From Nymphalis io (lineage: Eukaryota; Arthropoda; Insecta; Lepidoptera; Nymphalidae), in the NCBI RefSeq assembly GCF_905147045.1, contig NC_065917.1:2744501-2808500 (forward strand): a DNA stretch of 64,000 nucleotides, read 5' to 3'. The stretch's first letter is position 1, and every line of letters begins with the position of its first letter. Below the pieces are notes generated by a model. That model was given only the letters and a program-made list of their open reading frames with translations, ran no database searches and was not told where the DNA came from. This document shows, one piece after another, positions 59,801 through 64,000 of this stretch. The translations under genes were made by a program, and so were the position numbers.

Positions 59801-61795
59801 ACTATGCCCATGGCACAGGGCATGGTGTGGGACATTTTCTGAACGTACACGAAGGGCCCTCTGGTATCGGAGCAGCGTTGATGGCCAACGATCCTGGTAT
59901 TACTCCTGGAATGATATTCAGTGATGGTAAGTAGGTGTAAGTCTCTTATCAGTGTTTGTTTATACATCTATATATTGTATACGTCATACCAGATAAAGCC
60001 ACGCTAAATAATGCCACAAGGTAAGGTCTAGAAATTTCATACATATTTTAATTTGTTAAACTTATTATCAATTAATAACATTTGTATAAATATAACGGTT
60101 TTTATTATAAAATTAGGTAGGCGGTATAACTAGTAACGCGGGTTCATTACGCAGTTATTTTTTAATTTATTTTATTGTTGAACAATACGTTTACAGAGCC
60201 AGGCTTTTACGAAGTGGGACAATACGGAATAAGACATGAAGACATTGTTGAAGTTATCGAGATGAATCGCAACGCGGATCACATTTTCGTAAGCATTAAG
60301 ATATATTTAAATATAGTATTTAGAACTGTCAATATATGGCGCTCATCAATTTAGCATCAATAATAAATCGCGCTGGCTAAAATATTTTACAAACTAATTG
60401 GACTTACTCCTAACAATATAATGTAATCATATAAGTATGAATTAGGAATCAAGTATTGACTATTGTTGCGTTCCGGTTCGAAGAATGAGTGAGCCAGTGT
60501 AACTACAGGCATAAGAGACATAACATCTTCTTTCCCAAGATTAGTGGCGCATTGGCGATGTAAGGAATGGTGACCACTTAATAACAGGTGGCCCATTTAC
60601 GTGCCCATCCTATAAAAAAAATTAAGCGAAACAAAGTGAGTCGTAAATGTCGATAAATGTTAGTGATGCAAATATGTGGATATTTGACAATTATTTTAAT
60701 GTTTTTAATGTTGGTTGCATTGAATTTTTTTTGTTATATAAATCTAAGGTTTGTTTATATTTACACCTCCTTCGAAGGTATAAACGCCTTTTAAATTTAA
60801 TTGTATTATAGAGTCACAAGCACATACAAAAACGAAGAACAGAGCCAAAAGAAAAATAAGCTTTATAGTACAGAAGTAGTACAGCTAACGATTTTAGAAT
60901 TTATTTTTTTATTTTTTTTTGGTTTACTATTTATAACATTTATTTATATTTGTTTATAGTAAAATATATACATAATTATGCTACAGTTCAATTGTCAGCT
61001 TATAGTGGTGTCTCCAAAATTACTAGTAGTATTATTTTTGTATATATTTCAGGCGGAGGGCTTAGTGGGTAACTTCAGTGGGAGGGGGGCTGTTGCCTTT
61101 TACACGATATCTCTGGCACCTCACCAAACTGCGAGCTTAGACGTCGAGTTGCTGAGTGAGGATGAGGTATGTTAGATTCGAAGAACGTGTTAATAACTTT
61201 GGAATCTTAATTTTGTTTTTTTTTTCAACTTGCTAGTGACTATGTATTGAGACTTTAGACCATAGACAAATAATAAAAAAAACACACCGAAACCTAATAT
61301 GGCACCAAGTCATAGAAATATAATTTATCCAAGATGATAAATAATTGAAGCCTGTGAATTGGATATAATGCTTAAATTTTAATTGTTACGAATATGTTTA
61401 ACTAGTTAAAATATAGCTATTGTCTATGGGATCATTTTACGGCAAATAATACTTAAGTATACAGAGTATTAAGATATACGAGAATAAATAAAATTACTTA
61501 TTGTAAAATAATACATCAACATTGTCTAGTTTATTTATAATTTAACCCAAATCGGTATGTGATTGTTTGAATATCAGATAATGAAATACCTAAATTATTT
61601 TTTCAGATTACCTACTTAAACAATTACCACGCTCGAGTCCTGGCGACATTGGGTCCAATTCTCAAACAAAGAAAATTAACAGAAGACTACGAATGGCTTG
61701 AAAAAGAATGCGCGCCAATATATCGTAGCGCGGCCATTTTGATGAAAACATCGCCATTTTTATTACTAAGTATGTACAGTCTGTTAAACTTGTGA
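47888..61795 (+). CDS. Xaa-Pro aminopeptidase (M24B), copy 2; predicted secreted or GPI-anchored, 18 exons
   Basis: Exons: 47888-47928, 48757-48830, 49328-49443, 50480-50651, 51330-51436, 52915-53050, 53356-53451, 53801-53877, 54379-54513, 54944-55018, 55816-55893, 56340-56470, 56888-57040, 57335-57467, 59749-59926, 60197-60288, 61053-61166, 61607-61795. Phases agree: 2097 nt, 698 aa. Exon 1 encodes MAASQCVYLLLLL, a signal peptide core. All five metal ligands are present (DSGGQY, DGTTDITRT, GHGVGHFLNVHEGP, EPGFY, GIRHED). Unlike copy 1, the last exon reads through CAPIYRS into a hydrophobic tail ending FLLLSMYSLLNL, which resembles a GPI-attachment signal. This fits an XPNPEP2-like ectoenzyme trimming X-Pro peptides at the cell surface. 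Exon lengths 172, 136, 96, 131, 153, 178, 92 and 114 match copy 1. AATAAA near 61884. The tail function is inference. Confidence 0.93.
48070..48400 (-). repeat. Two antisense family B fragments
   Basis: 48070-48190 and 48250-48400 each carry CGCCCATAGACATT(A/G)GCACT and ACCAACCTTGGG-like body sequence. Intron 1 of copy 2. Confidence 0.7.
48415..48560 (+). repeat. Unnamed repeat J, inverted partner at 52690-52790
   Basis: GACGCTCTCTTATGACGTCA recurs as its complement at about 52728-52750, with similar flanks. Confidence 0.6.
48905..49065 (-). repeat. Family B fragment, diverged
   Basis: ATGGGCCACCTGATGGTAAG to CTGTAATTACACGG, antisense, intron 2 of copy 2. Confidence 0.65.
49500..49830. repeat. 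Degenerate SINE D fragment then SINE A fragment
   Basis: 49500-49580 resembles the family D body in sense (AGTAATTGGTTTTTTCCG). 49597-49830 resembles antisense family A (CATGCAGGCTTCCTCGCG). Confidence 0.5.
50165..50453 (-). repeat. Dispersed repeat, family B
   Basis: Antisense copy to AAATCCCTACCACCTAGTA, ending 27 bp before exon 4 of copy 2. Confidence 0.8.
51215..51262 (+). repeat. Family B 3' fragment
   Basis: TTGGTGACCACTTACCATCA only. Confidence 0.5.
51637..51828 (+). repeat. SINE family D, 3'-truncated
   Basis: TGCCTCGTTGGTCTAGTGGC, B box GGTTCAATTCCCAGG, to GGAATAGAGAGTGCAC. Intron 5 of copy 2. Confidence 0.85.
52136..52442 (-). repeat. tRNA-headed SINE, family A, full length
   Basis: ACAGTAACAGTAACAACCTG to ACTAGGCCATCTCGGC, well preserved, intron 5 of copy 2. 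Confidence 0.9.
52690..52790 (-). repeat. Unnamed repeat J, second copy
   Basis: AGACATGACGTCATAAGAGA, inverse of the copy at 48415-48560. Confidence 0.6.
53118..53312 (-). repeat. SINE D fragment then family B fragment, antisense
   Basis: 53118-53218: GAGTGCACTCTATTCCC and GGGACGGCAATCCGACACG. 53243-53312: TTGGGAACTAAGATGCTATA and GGAACACAACAATAC. Confidence 0.65.
54095..54290 (-). repeat. Unnamed ~200-bp repeat H, inverse copy at 62970-63175
   Basis: The complement of this segment and 62970-63175 share GCGCGCCAATT, AACCGCCATTT, ACTTGTGATT and GTGTTCAATTGTGTTATTTG in the same order. No coding frame. Possibly a MITE-type element; ends not defined. Confidence 0.75.
55380..55664 (-). repeat. 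Dispersed repeat, family B, full length
   Basis: GAATGGGAGAGCGGATGAGC to AAAGCTCTACCACCAGTA, intron 10 of copy 2. Confidence 0.9.
56020..56315 (+). repeat. Unnamed repeat F, longest copy
   Basis: CTCCTGGCTCGGGTAGATTA, GCTCCCAGTCGGCATGTTTT and TGAATAACTCCGTCCATTGG. It links the two halves seen separately at 23650 and 47155. Intron 11 of copy 2, ending about 25 bp before exon 12. Confidence 0.55.
56570..56775 (+). repeat. Dispersed repeat, family B, 5'-truncated
   Basis: GGGTACCACCCACTCATCAG to TCGTCCGCCTGCCTATA. Confidence 0.8.
57188..57280 (+). repeat. Family B 3' fragment
   Basis: GGTTAATATTTCTTATGGCG to GCCCATTTGCCAGTTC and an A-rich end. Confidence 0.75.
57722..58078 (-). repeat. tRNA-headed SINE, family D, full length
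   Basis: Antisense from AATGTCCTCCAGACCG (3' end) to GACCGACGAGGCAGT (head). It shows the complete layout of family D. Confidence 0.9.
58217..58513 (+). repeat. tRNA-headed SINE, family A, full length
   Basis: GAGATGGCCCAGTGGTAAG to CACAGGCTGTTACT. Confidence 0.9.
58630..58765 (+). repeat. Unnamed dispersed repeat, partner of 22830-23010
   Basis: Shares ATGTTGACAACCGACTTATG-type and TATTACGGTCAATGTCGC blocks with the other copy. Confidence 0.6.
58800..59200 (+). mobile_element. LINE ORF2 C-terminal relic
   Basis: DRLQRYKMIPLNSRRKITDM and MLYKIINGTFDCSDCF, then after a frame break NFGHYAALPRICRLHNALSK and LNKFKKHLKKLFFNT before a stop. This is the typical end of Jockey/CR1-type ORF2. Only the 3' end remains, in intron 14 of copy 2. 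Confidence 0.75.
59540..59650 (+). repeat. Family B 3' fragment
   Basis: GTGCATTGGTGATGAAACG to ACCATCAGGTGGCTCATG, about 100 bp before exon 15 of copy 2. Confidence 0.7.
60440..60620 (+). repeat. Family B fragment, diverged
   Basis: TTGCGTTCCGGTTCGAAG to CAGGTGGCCCATTTACG plus A-rich end, intron 16 of copy 2. Confidence 0.75.
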
Positions 61796-62114
61796 ATGTG
61801 TTAATTATTTGTTATTAAAAATATTAGTAATTAGGTACCAATAATGTGTTTAATTTTATTTAATCTATACAGCTTAAGCCAAACAAATAAACAATAGCAA
61901 CATTCTGGACTTTGGATTTATCATAATTTTACACACAACAGGTATAAGCAGTGTCGAAAATCTGTTTGATGTGAAGTTTGATATAACGGACGTGTTTTGT
62001 GACGGGTACTGAATGACATTTGACTATTTGTAAAATAACTCTTATGTATTTTACAAATATATCAAAAGTATTTTTTTACAGTACCTATGCAGCAGTGCTA
62101 TTAATAACTCACTT

Positions 62115-62330
62115 TTTTATAATGATAATGATCCAAAATTGAGCTTGTACAGAGCTCGTACTATGGAAACCAGACAACTGATATACTACATATACTACTT
62201 TCCTTTTGTAAATACATACTCATATAGATAATTACACCCAGACTCAGGACAAACAAACATGTTCATGCACACAAATATCTGTCCTGGGTGGGAATCGAAA
62301 CGACAACCTTCGGCGTGAAAGGCAAGCAAG
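62115..62330 (-). repeat. SINE family C
   Basis: ATCCAAAATTGAGCTTGTAC to CCTTCGGCGTGAAAGGCAAG, antisense; the distal head is lost. Confidence 0.8.
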
Positions 62331-62969
62331 TAAATAAAACGCCATTTCTTCGCGAATCCATAGTGAATGTCATAGATTATTCAAGATCTCGACCAATTAT
62401 ATCGCGTCAATTGATATCAGTGTGTTGTTTATTTGAGTTTACTCCTCCTGTGTTTGGAATAGGCCAATCTTGCAGTTCGAAAAACGCGGGAAAAGTATAT
62501 TATATACCACATTCATTCATGCTTGTCCGTGATTTGACTCACAATCCGCGCGAATGTGTAAATGCGGTATAACGTAAGATATAAAACAATTCTATGCAAA
62601 CTAATGCCATCTATCGATAAACAACTTTATTTATTTTCTATATTTTATAACTAGGTGGCGTTGTACATCTTATATTAACAATTTATAAAATGAAAATGTG
62701 AATTATAATAATTGGTCACATAAAACAACAATTTTACTGTATATTTAAATAACGAACCATATCTGAGATCCACACGTCATGCAGGTTTCCTCACGATATT
62801 TTCTTTCACCTAGCACGGGATCAATTATAAATAAAATTTAAGTTCTCGAATATTTATTTGTACAAATATGTACATAGTAAAATTTATATGGTGAGCCTAT
62901 GTACTTCTTCAAGTTTCATCTGTTTTAACTTGTCCATCTCAACTCTATTATTTTACATTAATATATAGT

Positions 62970-63175
62970 TAAAGAATCCTTGATTCATACAATAGCGTTG
63001 TTAAAAAAAAATGTGCGCGCCAATTTCAAACCGCCATTTTGTTGGTGGACAGAAAAGTAAAGTAATTAATGTATTATTGATGGAACTTGTGATTTGTTAA
63101 ATGTGTTCAATTGTGTTATTTGGATGTTTAAAAATAATTGAGCGTGTTATTTACATCAATTTATATTGACATTGA
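62970..63175 (+). repeat. Unnamed ~200-bp repeat H
   Basis: Inverse copy of 54095-54290; see that entry. Confidence 0.75.
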
Positions 63176-63187
63176 CAATGATTTGGT

Positions 63188-63485
63188 CGAGATGACCTAA
63201 TGGTTAGAACGCGTATATATTTACAGATGATTGTGGGTTCAAGCCCGGGCAAGCACCACTGAATTTTCATGTGCTTAATTTGTTATTATAATTCAACTCG
63301 TGCTTGACGATGAAGGAAAAGATCGTGAGGAAACCTGCATGTGTTTAATTTCATTGAAATTATGCCACATGTATATTCTACCAATCTGCATTGGAGCAGC
63401 ATGGTGGAATAAGCTCCAACCCTTCTCCTCAAAAGGGAAACCTTAGCCCAGCAGTAAGACATTAACAGGCTGTTACTGTACTGTA
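63188..63485 (+). repeat. tRNA-headed SINE, family A
   Basis: TCGAGATGACCTAATGGTTA to AACAGGCTGTTACTGTACTG. Confidence 0.85.
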
Positions 63486-63669
63486 TATGATTTGGTGTTC
63501 TATTATTAAAAAGATCAATTCGTTTTTATAAAATAGTTTCACTTCTGGATGTCAAATGTATTTATAAAAAGGAATTGAATTTAATTGAAATAAAACAATA
63601 TACCTGATTAAATTAATATTTACTTAATACAATTTCATTATATTCTACATATTGATTTTTTCTAAGCGT

Positions 63670-63765
63670 TTAGTTCTTGTCACGGTAATGTTTAATGTTG
63701 ACTAGGACCCAAGCGGGGATGGACAGCCAGGCAATCACCATGGAGCCGGCCAGGACAAAAATCTC
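63670..63765 (-). CDS. Last exon of a small membrane protein, probably cytochrome c oxidase subunit 8
   Basis: After the acceptor TTGCAG the frame reads EIFVLAGSMVIAWLSIPAWV, then LVNIKHYRDKN and a TAA. One hydrophobic helix followed by P-A-W-V-L-V-N-x-K-H-Y-R is the pattern I know from the matrix-side end of COX8, a nuclear-encoded single-helix subunit of mitochondrial complex IV. The upstream exons lie beyond the window, so the mitochondrial presequence cannot be checked. Another short complex I or ATP synthase subunit is possible. It is convergent with aminopeptidase copy 2. Confidence 0.6.
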   Translation of the reverse strand, partial: EIFVLAGSMVIAWLSIPAWVLVNIKHYRDKN

Positions 63766-63968
63766 CTGCAAGGCAAAAATTACATAGCATTAATAATAAT
63801 TATAATGTTTAAAATCTAAATCAGCGTTATACAAATAGAACATTAAGCATATTCAAGAAGAAAATATTATGTAATATTATAATAGGTCATCTGTCCATTT
63901 TAAGTAGAAAAAAACATTGTATTCTAGGCGACAGAGCCCTTCTTATAATGATTGTTTATTTAGTTGAC

Positions 63969-64000
63969 TGCCTCGTTGGTCTAGTGGCTTGATGTAAGTC
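63969..64000 (+). repeat. SINE family D head, cut by the window edge
   Basis: TGCCTCGTTGGTCTAGTGGC followed by TTGATGTAAG, identical to the head of the copy at 51637. Confidence 0.8.

Larger units (their letters stand above)
61900..63669. other. Spacer between aminopeptidase copy 2 and the COX8-like gene
   Basis: Convergent 3' ends with about 1.8 kb between. Contains SINE C, a SINE A fragment (62780-62850, antisense), repeat H and a full SINE A. The open frame at 62288-62572 has no domain and begins inside the SINE C head, so I do not call it a gene. Confidence 0.55.

Overview
The window is a piece of an insect nuclear genome, almost certainly a moth or butterfly (Lepidoptera). Introns have GT/AG ends, intergenic DNA is AT-rich, and dispersed repeats are dense. 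They include four families with defined ends, three headed by tRNA-like sequences, of the kind reported from butterfly genomes. I cannot name the species from sequence alone.

Left part (1-17.9 kb, minus strand): one gene spread over 12 coding exons, ending at 1029. I reconstructed it from splice sites and reading phase. The 852-residue product has an N-terminal PH domain, a long disordered middle with Pro-rich and Tyr motifs, and two PDZ-type domains at the C terminus. Its large intron (3.2-10.9 kb) holds an old LINE into which another LINE and several SINEs have inserted. A divergent single-exon gene for the histone chaperone ASF1 follows (19298-19948), with a 3'UTR intron.

Middle (21.3-28.4 kb): no protein gene. 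A U2 snRNA gene with a compensated stem IIa lies at 27482-27668.

Right part (28.4-61.8 kb): two tandem Xaa-Pro aminopeptidase (M24B) genes, both on the plus strand, with all exons recovered. The first (16 exons, 637 aa) has no signal peptide and is presumably cytosolic. The second (18 exons, 698 aa) gains a signal peptide exon and a hydrophobic C-terminal tail, so it looks secreted or GPI-anchored. Most exon lengths and phases are shared, so they are duplicates. Introns of the first copy carry a near-complete RTE-type retrotransposon and a 2.7-kb Tc1/mariner-superfamily DD41D transposon with terminal inverted repeats of about 612 bp. The last exon of a small mitochondrial-type membrane protein (probably COX8) lies at 63670-63765 on the minus strand.

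The most interesting items are the paired aminopeptidases with different predicted locations, the long-TIR DD41D transposon, the PH/tandem-PDZ adaptor gene, the U2 variant, the shared 3' tail of the abundant repeat B and a CR1-like LINE, and a twin-priming SINE insertion with an 11-bp target duplication.
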